Positions 37,483-50,014 of a DNA stretch of 64,000 nucleotides are shown piece by piece. The notes beneath the pieces are model-generated. The model was not told the origin of the DNA, did not search any database, and saw only the letters and a list, made by a program, of their open reading frames with translations. The translations under genes were made by a program, and so were the position numbers. The stretch's first letter is position 1. Each line of letters begins with the position of its first letter. The stretch is from Chrysogorgia sp. JL179-B06 (lineage: Eukaryota; Cnidaria; Anthozoa; Scleralcyonacea; Chrysogorgiidae), in assembly GCA_035772405.1 (NCBI GenBank), contig JAYKKM010000263.1, positions 186,001-250,000 of the forward strand, written 5' to 3'.

Positions 37483-37764
37483 CTATTTGCGCCTCCTTAT
37501 AAGGAATACGTACTTGATACCCCATATCCAATTTTCGTATTGGATTGCATTCATATTATAATTTAGATCTCCTATTATATTTGATTCAATATTTAAGGAT
37601 TCAATTTTGTCTAAGATAATTTGAAACTTTTCGGAATTTGGTGTTCTATACCAAAAATAAATCGAGACTGCATTATTGTTTATAGACTGGAAGATAGAGT
37701 AGACTCGGGTTACCACAGGTTGCCCGAGTAAAAATGAAAAGTACGAGTAAGATAACGAAAACAT
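37483..37764 (-). mobile_element. LINE endonuclease-domain fragment
   Basis: The minus-strand frame includes a YRTPNSEKFQIILDKI and a NIIGDLNYNMN motif, the AP-type endonuclease of non-LTR retrotransposons. The rest of the LINE is not adjacent. Confidence 0.65.
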
Positions 37765-38757
37765 CTGCTATCTATCAAAAAACGAAAACACCTGCTCGTT
37801 ATCGTTCAAAAAATAACACAGTCTCTATATATTAGTGAATAATTATATTAGTGAATAACGGATATTTTAAAGACTCGACATAATATATATATAGGCTGGA
37901 AGATAGTGTTCATTTAACAGATAAGATTGTCATAACATAACAACATTGATAAGGAAACGGTCAGTTCATTTTAAGTTAAGGCAGGTGGAACGCTGGTACT
38001 GCAAGAAAAAGACCTACGAGGCGGCGTTCAAAACAAAGAATTCTTCATGCGAAACAATAAGAATGAATAATTTGTAGTCTCAAGAGTATTCTCAACACCG
38101 TCCTCGTTCTTTTCATAGTCACTAGAATTATATTGTCTAGAAACGCGGCCAAACTCTTTGTTCTATGTTTTTGTTCAGTTTGTGCACTTTCACGGTTACT
38201 GAACACATTGTATTTTCTGTATAATGAAGCAGTTATCCAATAGCAACGTTTGGGTTTAATGTTGTTTAAATATTAATAAACCTAAAACAAAGGATTTGTG
38301 CACCTTCAGGTCCCCCTCAATATGAATCACAGTTCTATTGCTAGCCCCTCTGAAGTTTGCCGCGTTTCCAGACCATATATTTCCATTGACTATGTTCTGT
38401 TTAAGGACGGCGACGGCAGTGAAAGCAATACAAATTTTAGCATTTGAATGAAATCACGGTCGATTGACTAGCATATATTTAACTTTACTCAAAGTTTGTT
38501 TTATGATCTCCAAAACCCTTCAATATTTTTAAATCGATTGCAGTGTCTGTGTTTAAGTCGGTCTTAATTAACAGCTCTCATCTCTCTGCGAGTTACCGTT
38601 GTCCTGAAGACGTGAAAATGTTCTCAGTGGCGTTGTAATCAGAACGAGAACGGCGTTGAAATTACTCTGGGGAATAAAAATTATTCATTCTTTTTGTTTC
38701 GCATAAATATTCTTTTGTTTGAACGACGTCGCCGTCCTAGGTTGCCGTGGGACGACG
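37765..38757. other. Repeat-derived DNA without gene
   Basis: 38180-38310 is an inverted copy of sequence at 41805-42220 (with a MITE inserted in the latter). No exon recognised. Confidence 0.5.
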
Positions 38758-39072
38758 GCATGTTGTAAAACATGGACTGGACTGGACTGATAAAACATGG
38801 ACTGATAAAACATGGACTGATAAAACATGGACTGGTAAAACATGGAACATGGACTGGTAAAACATGTAACGTGTAGTTGTGAATGTATGATGTCTACATT
38901 AACAAATAATCGCTAACCCCAAAACAACAAAGATCCTAACCCTCCATCTTTTACCAGTCCATGTTTTATCAGTCCATGTTTTATCAGTCCATGTTTATCA
39001 GTCCATGTTTTATCAGTCCATGTTTTATCAGTCCAGTCCAGTCCAGTCCAGTCCAGTCCATGTTTACAACAT
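38758..39072. repeat. Hairpin of CATGGACTG repeats
   Basis: The left arm carries repeats of ATAAAACATGGACTG and the right arm the complement CAGTCCATGTTTTAT, meeting in a ~60-bp centre near 38900. An imperfect array inverted on itself. Confidence 0.85.
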
Positions 39073-39595
39073 GCCTAGGACGACGTGAACTTGCGTTGAC
39101 TTTAGCTCAAACACTACAATCGTTTTAGCAGCCAACTGCAGCGTTTCGGAGGTCATAAAACAAGCTTCAAACTTAACCTCATACACGGTAGTCAATTTAC
39201 GATGGCTTCTTTCAAATGCTTAAATTCACACTGCTTGTTAACGTTTTTAGGCCGCGTCGTCGAGATTGCCGCGTCGTAAATATTAATTGTCCCTATTGTC
39301 TTAGACGATTACATGGATGTAGCTGCAACGTTTTCAGTTTTGTAACGTTTTCAGCACTTTCATTTATTTCTTTGGCTCGGCCAAAACATTATAGACTGAA
39401 AACGTTGAAAAAATTAAAACATTGCGGCTAGGAAGACAGGCACTCAGGCAGAGTTGCCTGTGGAGGAGGATAACATGCAGATAATTGTTTATAAGCTCAA
39501 AACTTTTGAAAATGTTTCCAAGTTACGAACAGGAATTGAAGTTGTAACCTTCTTCATATAGTATAAAACACCAATTTCTACCGAACAAAAATTCT
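39073..39595. other. No gene seen
   Basis: One 71-codon frame at 39216-39431 has no recognisable domain. Nothing else. Confidence 0.4.
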
Positions 39596-40130
39596 GAGTC
39601 CCGTACAGGAATCGAACCCAGCTGTAACCTTCATCACCTGTCTACTCCGAGCTCTCCCACCATATTAACGCATCCAAGCATTACCGATATATAGTGACTG
39701 CCGTATAGGCAGTACATATATCAATCGAACCGGTACATCATTGTAACCTTCGCTCTCCATCTTAGTCTCGTTAGCTCAATTAATGGCGTCTCACCGGCAA
39801 TCAGAAGGTTACAGGTTCGATTCCTGTCTGGGACTCAGCATAATTTTTCTGGGGATATGAGCTTCACGATCGTCCATGTATCGTCTGTCTGCTCCAAGCT
39901 CTCCCACATTCACTAGAGCAGTGTGTATATTAACACATCCTAACCTTACCGATATATAGTGACTGCCGCATAGGCGTACATATATCAATCGAACCGGTAC
40001 ATCATTGACTCAGAATCATTTTTCTGACTGGATATGAGCTTGACGATCGTCCACGTATCATCGCCTCTCTACTTCGAGCTCTCCCACATTCACTACAACA
40101 TTGTCGGTATATTAACGCAAAAAGATGACC
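39596..40130. mobile_element. Cluster of tRNA-derived SINE segments
   Basis: On the plus strand 39764-39838 has an A box (TTAGCTCAATTAATGGC) and B box (GGTTCGATTCC at 39814) with tRNA spacing; on the minus strand 39596-39640 has a matching B box. The CGATATATAGTGACTGCCG segment recurs at 39682 and 39951. No paired acceptor stem, so not a functional tRNA. Confidence 0.6.
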
Positions 40131-41451
40131 GTTTGCAATAATGGAACTGATAAGTCAGTCTTGAACGATGAGAAAGATGGTAAACTACAAGCTACTGTAT
40201 ACAACTTGTAACCTGCGCTCTACCTCCTGTGTTTAATGACTTGCATAAGATAGTCTATACTATATCAATATATGAATGTTTCCCTATGGAAACATTCATA
40301 ACCGGAGCATGGAGGAAATAAATTCATCTCCGCATTTTGTTGTTAAATTCCTATTCTATTACGCATAAATGACTCCCAGTTTGTTCTTAGTGTACATAGA
40401 CGTTAAACCACGGATAACATTATAACAGCTGATCATCAGACGAAGATGTATGAGCCGTAGTCGATGAAAGCTGGTAGGATAGAGTTGGTATATTAAGAGT
40501 TGGTCTCCCGGTCAAACAAGGGCTGCGCGGGTCAAAAACTCTCATTGACGTTCATTGACGTCCGGATTAAAACTGATGACAGCTGATGTGAATGAGAGTT
40601 GAGAGGAGTTGCTGCGGTTATATATAAGTAAGAAGTATAAGCGAGATTAACAACTGCCACACGAACCGTGTGGCAGTAAACAAGGGATGTGTTTACTAAA
40701 CAGGCACTAAACAAGGGATGTGTACACCATGATGCACTCTCATGATCATGTATACTATAGGATGTACATCATTTTGACCGTGATAACTTAGTCAGGCATA
40801 CAGTTTACGAAAATAACAGTTTCTGATTACCTTTGTACCAGCATGATGAGCAGGGGATATTCAGTATTTGAAAAATAACGGTTGTCATAAATACCAACGT
40901 GAATGCGCGGTTTACTTCCATTTAGTTCTTGAACATGAAAAAGATATTTTCACAGTAATCAAACAGCATGCACAGTTCATGAAGCCACAGGAACACAGTG
41001 TGACATCATTAAGCAAAACAACTACTAAAATTGATACAATAACTCGTTTACTGTGCGCATTCTCATTGGTTTGTTGGCCATGATCTAATAGACGACAGAT
41101 GTACGGATCACTTACGGATGTACGGATCACTTTGTTGGCCATGATCTAATAGACGACAGATGCACGGATCACTTAAAATCACGTCAGATGACTGCTTTTA
41201 TATTTGTATCCGCGTAACGCGCAACTTTTTGGTGTAACCGCTGACCTGTAATGTGTGCATCAGTGCATGTTGTATGAACTAACGGAGCGAGACGAAGAAC
41301 AACATTATTTTCGAAGAAAGTCAATTTGCAATACTGATATAAATGGTAACTATTTTAAACATGACTTATAGTAAACTACCACAATTTTTGTGCGTTATAT
41401 TGACAAAAGGTTTTCAACTCGTTCACCTCTTCGGAAGAAAAAAACAACGAG
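40131..41451. other. Intergenic DNA, short repeats only
   Basis: Direct repeats include CACTAAACAAGGGATGTGT (40675/40705) and a 36-bp duplication around TGTTGGCCATGATCTAATAG (41073/41133). No coding signal. Confidence 0.5.
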
Positions 41452-41577
41452 TAAGGCCCGGGTCAAACGTGGAACTTTTCATGAGTCGAACTCAATGTAA
41501 ATTAGGAAACTCTTTTGTTTAAGTTCATTAGCATTGAGTTCGACTCATGAAAAGTTCGACGTTTGACCTGGGCCTAA
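41452..41577. mobile_element. Small Harbinger-like MITE with an empty site nearby
   Basis: About 125 bp with AGGCCCGGGTCAAACGT ends facing AGGCCC on the other side. The related uninterrupted sequence at 42335-42380 shows the join ACGAGTAATCGAAG, so the insertion duplicated TAA, a 3-bp duplication typical of PIF/Harbinger. Confidence 0.75.
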
Positions 41578-41897
41578 TCGAAGTAAATTAACCGTCTGGC
41601 GTCAGACAGTAAAATCGTCTCGACTTATAGTAAACTAACATAATTGTTGTGCGTTATAATTATTTTGACAAAAGGTTTTCAACTCGTTGGGCACAAAAGG
41701 ATTTCAACTCGTTGGGCGCAACATAGTTAATAGAATAAACATGGTTAGGAAGGCCGGTAAACTTCAAAGCGACTAACAAGTTATGTTGAAGATGCCCTGA
41801 AAGTGCACAAATCTTTTGTTTTATGTTCATTAATATTTATACAGCACGGTTGAGTGATCAAACGCAAACGCTGCTATTGGCTGCTTGCTTCATTATA

Positions 41898-42166
41898 CAG
41901 TGTGTATAAAAAAAACCGCTACCGGAAGCAACTGTGAATTAACATTTTTTTCAAAGAACCCATTGTAATAGTTTGAAGGAGCAACGAATGCGTAAAAAAT
42001 AACTTGGATTGCATTCGTATTGAAAACTGCTTTCTCTCTTCTTGATTAACGCAGCGCTTGGGCCATCTTAATTTCCCAGGTGTGTAATTTTTTTTTAAAT
42101 TACAATAGGTCTCTTTAAGAATGCTAATTCATTTTCTAAGGGTAGCGGTTTTTTTGATACACACTG
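41898..42166. mobile_element. mariner-type MITE, TA duplication
   Basis: Ends CAGTGTGTATAAAAAAAACC and GGTAGCGGTTTTTTTGATAC then ACACTG, flanked by TA on both sides (41896-41897, 42167-42168). The empty site is visible in the inverted relative near 38215. Confidence 0.8.
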
Positions 42167-42171
42167 TACAG

Positions 42172-44086
42172 AAAATACAATGTGTTCAGTAAGTGTGAAA
42201 GTGCACATATTTACATAAAAGTGAACAAAAACATAGAACAGTCAAAAGCCTTCACAAGCCTTCCGAACCAGGTATACTTTCTATTAACTCTTCTGTGCGT
42301 TATATTATTGACAAAAGGTTTTCAACTCGTTGGGCGCAGCGACGGAAGAAAAAAACAACGAGTAATCGAAGTAAATTAACCGTCTGGCGTCAGACAGAGT
42401 AAAATCGTCTGGCACTCTCGCCCAATGAGACGCAATATAAGATTTAATACTAGGAATAGTTAACACTAAAACTGCCCCCGTTTGTCTCGTTTGCTTATGA
42501 CCTGTGGAGAAAGCTACGGTGAAAGATTTTAGCCAAGACTTCTGAATTATATGCTTTGAAAACTTTACCGAATTCCGTTATTTGAATTTCTCTGTTTTAT
42601 CTGCAGAAAAGATCATGTTTGCGACGGGCACCAGAGCCACGGGGACAGCTGCTCGGAAAGCAAAAACATTTAAATTTTGCGAGCGAGATGCGGAGATGCG
42701 TAATGAGGAGGAAGGAGCCAGTATATGTCGCAGGTTGTGTAATTTGGTTTCGAACAAGTCAATCGAGATATGGTCTGGAAACTCGGCAAACTTCAAAGCG
42801 ACTATAATGAGCTACGTTTTGATGTTGAACCGTACCTTTTCGAAGGAGTCAAGGAGACGAGTCCGATGCATTATGCATGTGCAGATGTGATTTAAAATGG
42901 AATGTGATTTCCATTGCTGCTATAGACTGGAATTTTTGGAAGAAATTTTTTAAAATTATTTATATAAAAAGAATAACGCATTTTTGTTAATAGTAAACTT
43001 TTAAGAATAGACACTTCCCGACTTGTGTTATATATATCCACGTAGCATTAATTAATAAAAATTGTTATTGACAAACGTTTACTGTAAGTCTGTCAGTCTG
43101 TGTGCATCTTCCACTAATAGATATTAAATTAATAAAGACCGCTAGACGGCTTCTCCCACTAAATTAAACATTTCATTTTGCGAAAGTGCCCTTTTTCGAG
43201 ATTCTGGCCCGCTCACCTGGTTGCTTCTGGCGCCGCTGCCTTCAAGAACAATGAAGCATTTCATCAGAGTATCAGATATACTTGTTTGTTGTTTGATTAA
43301 AGATTCTCAAACAATAAGCGGTCATTATTGATGATATTGTAATGCACTCTTCACATTTCGGCTCGCTCGGTGATTTGTAATATCCTCATCGTGTTTAATT
43401 TATATATTATATTACCAAATCTATTATACCCATGGTCCGTGGACTCCTATAAAGTTAAACAGCCAGCACGTTATAGAGTTAAATTCAAAATATTTTCCAA
43501 TTAATGATTGCATAAATCAGTAAACAAATAAGAAAGGATATCAGTGAATAAGAAATTATATCAATCATAGAATCTTGGTAGTGCCGGCGTTACAGTAAGA
43601 TTGACACAAGAGAACACACGAGAAGCTAGACTGCGTCTTGCAAATCTTTATTGATTGAGCTTCGTCTTGATGCGATCTGTGTTTATTAACTTTCGATTAA
43701 AATTATAGTAAGATTAACACAACAGAACACATGAGAAGTGATTCAGTTTAGTTGCTGTTAATAAATGACACCAGCTGTGTTATTCACTTTGGATTAGGCT
43801 GCGTCTTGCAAATCTTTATTGATTTAGCTTCGTTTTGATTAGCCTGCGTGCAGACTCCACCTGCTGCTATTAATAGCTCAAAAAGCGGACAAACAAACCA
43901 AATTTGACTCACAAATGATTGCAAATGAGCTATTTCTTTTGTTATGGCCGCAAGAATTATGGGTAAAAGCAGACAAACATCGGTACTGACGTCATCTCGA
44001 CGAAGGGAAGGGGAGTGACTAGTAACCCCAGTCACCCCCGCTGTATCCGCCCCTGCAATATAAACGCATTGAAACATATCATAGGT
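42172..44086. other. Intergenic DNA with repeat pieces
   Basis: 42582-42896 has an open plus-strand frame of 102 codons of unknown origin, perhaps a transposon gene relic. 43600-43680 and 43707-43835 are direct repeats (AGTAAGATT, AACACA, TGCGTCTTGCAAATCTTTAT). No confident gene. Confidence 0.4.
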
Positions 44087-44090
44087 TTAA

Positions 44091-44457
44091 AGGGATATGG
44101 CAATATAAATTAACTTTGTCTCATTTGAAAGAACTCGTAAAATGGTATAAGAAGACCTTTTACAATTTTTCTGTATCTTTTTTGGTTTTTGAAATATTTC
44201 AGATAATTATAACAAAAGACAGTCTACAATCCGCCATCTTGTTGTAATATTTGACCTAATTAACTAGGAAATTGGTGACGTCACAAGCAGGGTAAACCTG
44301 ATGAAACTACTCCATAGGTGACCGAATTTCCGCGGAAGGCTTTTTAAAATGTTGTGGGCCAATTGAAAATGGAAACAGCTTAAAATAAAAGGTCTTGTTA
44401 TACCATTTCACGAGTTCTTTCAAATGAGACAAAGTTAATTTATATTGCCATATCCCT
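44091..44457. mobile_element. TTAA-flanked MITE (piggyBac type), AGGGATATGG ends, copy 1
   Basis: Inverted repeats of about 65 bp start AGGGATATGGCAATATAAAT and are bounded by TTAA (44087-44090, 44458-44461). A longer copy is at 60280-60778. Confidence 0.85.
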
Positions 44458-44548
44458 TTAAAGCCATTTAATTGAGTACAGTTAACGAGATTGCAGGCTA
44501 ACCCGTTTCGAAATCGCTCGTCATATTTTAGTGTAGGTCTACTGCAAT

Positions 44549-45480
44549 CGGCGTGTGCGATTTGGTGTAAGTATAATTGCGAGCGTATATGAGATCAGAT
44601 CAAGATACTTGCCAGGCACATCATTCATTATATAGCAACGGTGAAAAGGTGGTAAACTCCCAAGAATTTAGTGACGAGATACTGACGTTTCGAGCGGAGC
44701 CCTTCATCAGAGTAAGACGAGATGAAATGAAATAAATAGGGCTTATATATATATGCCAAAAGGGTGTCACAAGTGGAAAGTAGCCAATCAAATGACGGGA
44801 GATAAACAAACTGATAATTAATGAGATACGAAAAGTTAAATTATTTGCTATTTTTACAGTCGATCAGAGGGGGAGGGAGAAATGACAGGTCCAATATTAG
44901 GGATTAGGCGATATAGTAAAGCAGTAAGAAACAAAAAAATTGAAAAGGAATGAAAGTGCATAGGCTAATAATAAAAAAGTTCCAAGCAAACTAAAATAAC
45001 AAAAACTTGTGGGAAATTAAATAAAAGAAAAACGTTCGTTAAGACCAAGATGAGGATGTGTGGTGCCAAGTTTAAAAATGAGACGCTTCTCTTGCCGTTT
45101 GCGGTTATCGTTACCACCTGAGATGGGAAGGATGGCACAGACTTTCATGTCTGAAACCAAATGGTTAGAGCTGTTGAAATGGCGGGCTACAGGTTTGTCA
45201 ACATCATTGTTCCTCACGGAACGAAGATGTTCAGCAAACCTGTCTGAAAGACGTCGCCCAGTTTCACCGATCTAGATTTTAGGGCATTTATCGCAAGAAA
45301 TGCAACAAATGATGTTGGTGGACGTGCATGAAAAAGTATGACAGATTGTGTGGTTGAATTTGGGGGCAGTAATAACTGTAGTTGGATTGAGAAAAGGGCA
45401 TGTGTTGCAGCGGGAACGGCCGCATGAAAATGTTCCCGCTGGTGCTATATATTCAAAACACTGTCTACGCAGCACTTTAC
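44549..45480 (-). mobile_element. Penelope-like element fragment B
   Basis: Nearly the same sequence as copy A, extended further 5' into a Cys-rich linker (CGRSRCNTCPF) upstream of the GIY-YIG core. On the minus strand the codon that should give the Tyr of the YIG half is a TAG stop (45274-45272), so the nuclease is dead. Small indels shift the C-terminal frame. Confidence 0.85.
44680..44715 (-). ncRNA. Hammerhead ribozyme-like motif in Penelope copy B
   Basis: Same 36 bases and pairing as at 19840-19875: stem I TACT/AGTA, CTGATGA, stem II GGGC/GCTC, GAAAC, GTC. Conservation in a copy whose protein is dead may reflect recent duplication and not selection. Confidence 0.7.
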
Positions 45481-45649
45481 TTTTTTACATCATTCATTAT
45501 ATATTTTCAGTGAAGAGCTCTCGAGGAAAGGTGATCAGATGCAGTCTCGCGGTCTCAGTTTCGCAAAGACTAATCGACATTTACAAAAAAATATCACAGA
45601 ACGGAGCCGAAACCTAGACTCGTGCTAGTACCACAGTAACCCGAGTAAA

Positions 45650-46528
45650 TACAGTAAAAACCCGCGTATAAGAACCTTGATTTTTCCAAGTTAGCCTAAA
45701 AAGGTTCTTATATAAATGGTGTTTACTGCAAAATTAGGCTATTTAGGTTCTTAAACAGGTTCTTATTTTCTTAAGAAAAAAGCGACTTGGTTTTGGTAAG
45801 TGTGGTCTATTATTTATATAAATTATGCATAAATTTTCTCCAAATGACTGCAATCTAAGCAAATACAAACCCTATAGGCTATATGCACTTTAAAGCTACA
45901 CTGTATGTAATTTACAGCTTATTAATTACTGTGTGTAAATTCAATGGAACAAAATAACGTATACAACTGTAGACATGTATACACTATTTGTCTGGTTCTG
46001 GCTCATTTTCATTACTTTGTAGAGTTTATTTTCTTTGATTTATAAACTTTTAGTTTTGACTCTATTTGATAAAATGAGAACCTGCTTTCTCAAACTCATG
46101 AATAATTCATGAATTATCATAGCCAATCCATGAACGTATACCGCATCACATGCATGAGTTTTGATACCCAATGAAAACCTGTAGGAAACTTCCTAGTGAA
46201 CTGGATCACATTTCTTAATCTACATATTAAAATAAAATCGCTATGGGAGCAAATCGCTAAAGGAATACTCGTTTGAGAAGCTAGATCAAACACTCGTTTG
46301 TCGTGTTTCATCAGGGGACTCCAACACTCGAAAACAATAAAAACCTCGGGCTACGCCCTCGGTTTTCATTTGTTTTCTCGTGTTTGGAACCCCTGATGAA
46401 ACACTCAAACTCGTGTTTGATCTATTACTTCAAATTTTAGCCTAAAACAGGTTCTTATGTAAATGTAAAATCGTAGCCTAACAGGTTCTTAAAATCTAGG
46501 TTCTTATTATACGTGGGTATTTACTGTA
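45650..46528. mobile_element. pogo/Tigger-type MITE, ~880 bp
   Basis: Ends TACAGTAAAAACCCGCGTAT and a close complement at 46500-46528, with TA at both borders. An inner inverted pair around ATCAAACACGAGTTTGAGTG (46280-46420) suggests a nested palindrome. Non-coding. Confidence 0.75.
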
Positions 46529-46994
46529 GCACTAAATCATGTCATCCATATATAAACTAACTCACGGCCATATAGCATCGTCAGCAATGGCCTTGTATCT
46601 AAGCTGGATCAAGCGCTGAACATGTTATACAGAGGACGTGCAGTGGCGGATCTAGGATTGTGAAAGGGGGGTACGGCATCAGTAGCGTAGTGGTGTAACA
46701 CGAAGACTAGAAAAGAAGGTGTTCCCCTCATGCAGCAACGCAGAAGGAGAACCGGGCAAAACTCTGGGTACGAAGTTGAAGGAGAACAAGGACAGAGACA
46801 TGGAAAGAATTTAAAAGGAGAAACCATAGTCAGAGCCCGAAAGAACTAGAAAATATCCAAAGAAGAAATCCTTGAACACTTGAACATTTTGTTTAATCTC
46901 GGGCAAATTAATCTCGAGGGGATATACACCATGCATGAAGACCCATCATATAATCCCCTCCAACGGGCAGGGATCCATTTCTCATCAAAAGTTA
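46529..46994. other. No gene seen
   Basis: A/T-moderate sequence between a MITE and the microsatellite. No exon or repeat recognised; the start of the CTCTAT array follows. Confidence 0.4.
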
Positions 46995-47004
46995 TCTATC
47001 TCCC

Positions 47005-47052
<48 letters not shown>

Positions 47053-47133
47053 TCTATCTCTCTATCTCTCTATCTCTCTTATCTCTCTATTTCTCTATCC
47101 CTCTATCTCTCTATCTCTCTATCTCTCTATCTA

Positions 47134-47192
<59 letters not shown>

Positions 47193-48241
47193 ATCTCTAT
47201 ATCTCTATATCTCTATATCTCTATATCTATCTCTCTATCTCTCTATCTATATCTCTATCTCTCTATCTCTCTATCTCTCTATCTCTCTATCTCTCTATCT
47301 CTCTATCTCTCTATCTCTCTATCTCTCTATCTCTCTATCTCTCTATCTCTCTATCTCTCTATCTCTCTATCTCTCTATCTCTCTATCTCTCTATCTCTCT
47401 ATCTCTCTATCTCTCTATCTCTCTATCTCTCTATCTCTCTATCTCTCTATCTCTCTATCTCTCTATCTCTCTATCTCTCTATCTCTCTATCTCTCTATCT
47501 CTCTATCTCTCTATCTCTCTATCTCTCTATCTCTCTATCTCTCTATCTCTCTCTATCTCTCTATCTCTCTATCTCTCTATCTCTCTATCTCTCTATCTCT
47601 CTATCTCTCTATCTCTCTATCTCTCTATCTCTCTATCTCTCTATCTCTCTATCTCTCTATCTCTCTATCTCTCTATCTCTCTATCTCTCTATCTCTCTAT
47701 CTCTCTATCTCTCTATCTCTCTATCTCTCTATCTCTCTATCTCTCTATCTCTCTATCTCTCTATCTCTCTATCTCTCTATCTCTCTATCTCTCTATCTCT
47801 CTATCTCTCTATCTCTCTATCTCTCTATCTCTCTATCTCTATCTCTATCTCTCTATCTCTCTATCTCTCTATCTCTCTATCTCTCTATCTCTCTATCTCT
47901 CTATCTCTCTATCTCTCTATCTCTCTATCTATCTATATCCCTATCTCTCTATCTCTCTATCTCTCTATCTCTCTATCTCTCTATATCTCTATATCTCTAT
48001 ATCTCTATATCTCTATATCTCTATATCTCTCTATATCTCTCTCTCTCTCTCTCTATCTCTCTCTATCTCTCTATCTATCTATCTCTCTCTCTCTATCTCT
48101 CTATCTCTCTATCTCTCTATCTCTCTATCTCTCTATCTCTCTCTCTCTCTATCTCTCTATCTCTCTATCTCTCTATCTCTCTATCTCTCTATCTCTCTAT
48201 CTCTCTATCTCTCTATCTCTATCTCTCTATCTCTCTATCTA

Positions 48242-48290
<49 letters not shown>

Positions 48291-48551
48291 ATCTCTATAT
48301 CTCTATATCTCTATATCTCTATATCTATCTCTCTATCTCTCTATCTATATCTCTATCTCTCTATCTCTCTATCTCTCTATCTCTCTATCTCTCTATCTCT
48401 CTATCTCTCTATCTCTCTATCTCTCTATCTCTCTATCTATCTATATCTCTATCTCTCTATCTCTCTATCTCTCTATCTCTCTATCTCTCTATATCTCTAT
48501 ATCTCTATATCTCTATATCTCTATATCTCTATATCTCTATATCTCTCTATA

Positions 48552-48586
<35 letters not shown>

Positions 48587-48648
48587 ATCTCTCTATCTCT
48601 CTATCTCTCTATCTCTCATCTCATCTCTCTATCTCTCTCTCTATCTGA
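46995..48648. repeat. ~1.65-kb CTCTAT microsatellite
   Basis: Almost pure CTCTAT (TATCTC) units with CTAT, CTCT and ATATCT interruptions. A block at about 47200-47280 with ATATCTCTATATC variants recurs at about 48295-48365, pointing to segmental duplication within the array. The long open frames of Ile, Ser, Leu and Tyr are artefacts. Confidence 0.97.
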
Positions 48649-49590
48649 AGCCTGCGTTCGTGACATGTGGATGTTACACAATGACCTAAAGCTTAATGAC
48701 GATAAAACAGAGCTCGTCGTCCTCCACGCCAAACATTGCCCGCCGCCAAGTCTTAATTGACACCGTTCAAGTGGCAAATGCACCCGTGTTAGCCTCTCCA
48801 TTCGCTAAGAACATTGGTGTCTACATGGATAGTACGTTAACTTTACACAAGCAAATAACAGAGACATATAAATCAGCATTCTATTCTATAAGAAACATAT
48901 TTAAGATTAGGAAATTTCTAAACTTAGACACAGCTAAGATTCAGCTTGTGCACGCTTTGGTTACATCCAAACTGGAAGATCATTGTAATTCATTGCTATA
49001 TGCATGGCCTACCTAAATATGAAATCCAGCGCTTACAACATGCCTTAAACAGTGCAACTAGGCTAATAACATTGTCGCACAAGTTCGATCATATAACGCC
49101 GCTATTAATCAGTCTGCATTGGTTGCCGATTGAACAGCGCATATAATTCATGATACCGCGCCCAGTTACATTAAGGATTTATTAGAGCCCTATATACCCA
49201 ACCGCCATTTGCGCTCCGCTAAAAAGATGCTCCTTAGGGAACCAGCATATAACCTGGCCATCGTTCTTTTTCAGTCTCAGCACAGCGGCTGTGGAATGCT
49301 CTTCCATTTGAATTAAAATGTAGTCCCTCTGTTAACAGTTTTAAAAATGGTCTTAAAACTTTCCTTTTTAAAAAGGCGTTTCTTAAACATTGGATAAGTT
49401 TTAGTTTTATATTAGTTTTAGCTATGTTGTTTATATTTTCTGTAATTATTGTTATAGTTATTTTGGCTTGACATTGAACTATATCATTAATTTTAGATAA
49501 ATTTCTATATAATATGTAAAGCGCTTTTGGACAATATGGTTTTGGAAAAAGCGCTATATAAATACTGTATTATTATTATTATTATTATCT
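48649..49590 (+). mobile_element. CR1-like LINE 3' fragment
   Basis: Begins at the end of the microsatellite with a reverse-transcriptase piece (DMWMLHNDLKLNDDKTELVV), then YMDSTLTLHKQI, and LQHALNSATRLI with LHWLPIEQRI. The 3' UTR ends GTAAAGCGCTTTTGG...AGCGCTATATAAATACTG with an ATT tail, the usual CR1-like stem-loop end. Frames are broken in at least three places. Confidence 0.85.
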
Positions 49591-49735
49591 CTCTATCTCT
49601 CTATCTATCTCTATCTCTCTATCTCTCTATCTCTCTATCTTTCTATCTCTCTATCTCTCTCTATCTCTCTATCTATCTCTCTATCTCTCTCTCTATCTCT
49701 GTATATCTCTATCTCTCTCTCTCTCTCTCTCTTTT
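49591..49735. repeat. CTCTAT microsatellite, small
   Basis: Second CTCTAT array, starting at the LINE's 3' tail and ending in CT repeats. The motif is that of the large array, so the LINE lies between two blocks. Confidence 0.95.
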
Positions 49736-50014
49736 ATTGCAGATTTTCAGCTCCTATTATTGCAAATTCTTTAACTAAAATGTTCAATATTGCAATTGAT
49801 ACGGAAACATTTCCATAAAAAAAGAAAGAAATTGTATAAAAAGGGCCTGGGAACCTACTGGACAATTATCGTCCTATTTCAATCTTACCATGCAGTTATA
49901 AGTAAGATTTTTGAGAAAATCCTATATGATCAATTCTAAAAATATTTGAATGCGGAAGATTATTCCGATGTCAATTTCTCATTGCTGAAATCGGGATCTT
50001 AGCAACCAACGATT
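49736..50014 (+). mobile_element. LINE reverse-transcriptase fragment
   Basis: Near 49845-49960 a frame with stops reads LLDNYRPISILP and KIFEKILYDQF, motifs of a non-LTR reverse transcriptase start. Too short and broken to classify. Confidence 0.55.

Noticed and set aside
39764..39838. Functional tRNA gene
   Set aside because: A and B boxes are present but the acceptor stem does not pair and the region is a multi-part repeat, so a SINE relic is more likely.
42582..42896. Host exon or domesticated gene
   Set aside because: No splice-site set, no recognised domain and overlapping open frames; left as unassigned repeat-like DNA.
46880..48760. Two very long open frames (626 and 584 codons) across the CTCTAT array
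   Set aside because: A six-base repeat lacking stop codons keeps frames open; the product is only Ile, Ser, Leu and Tyr.
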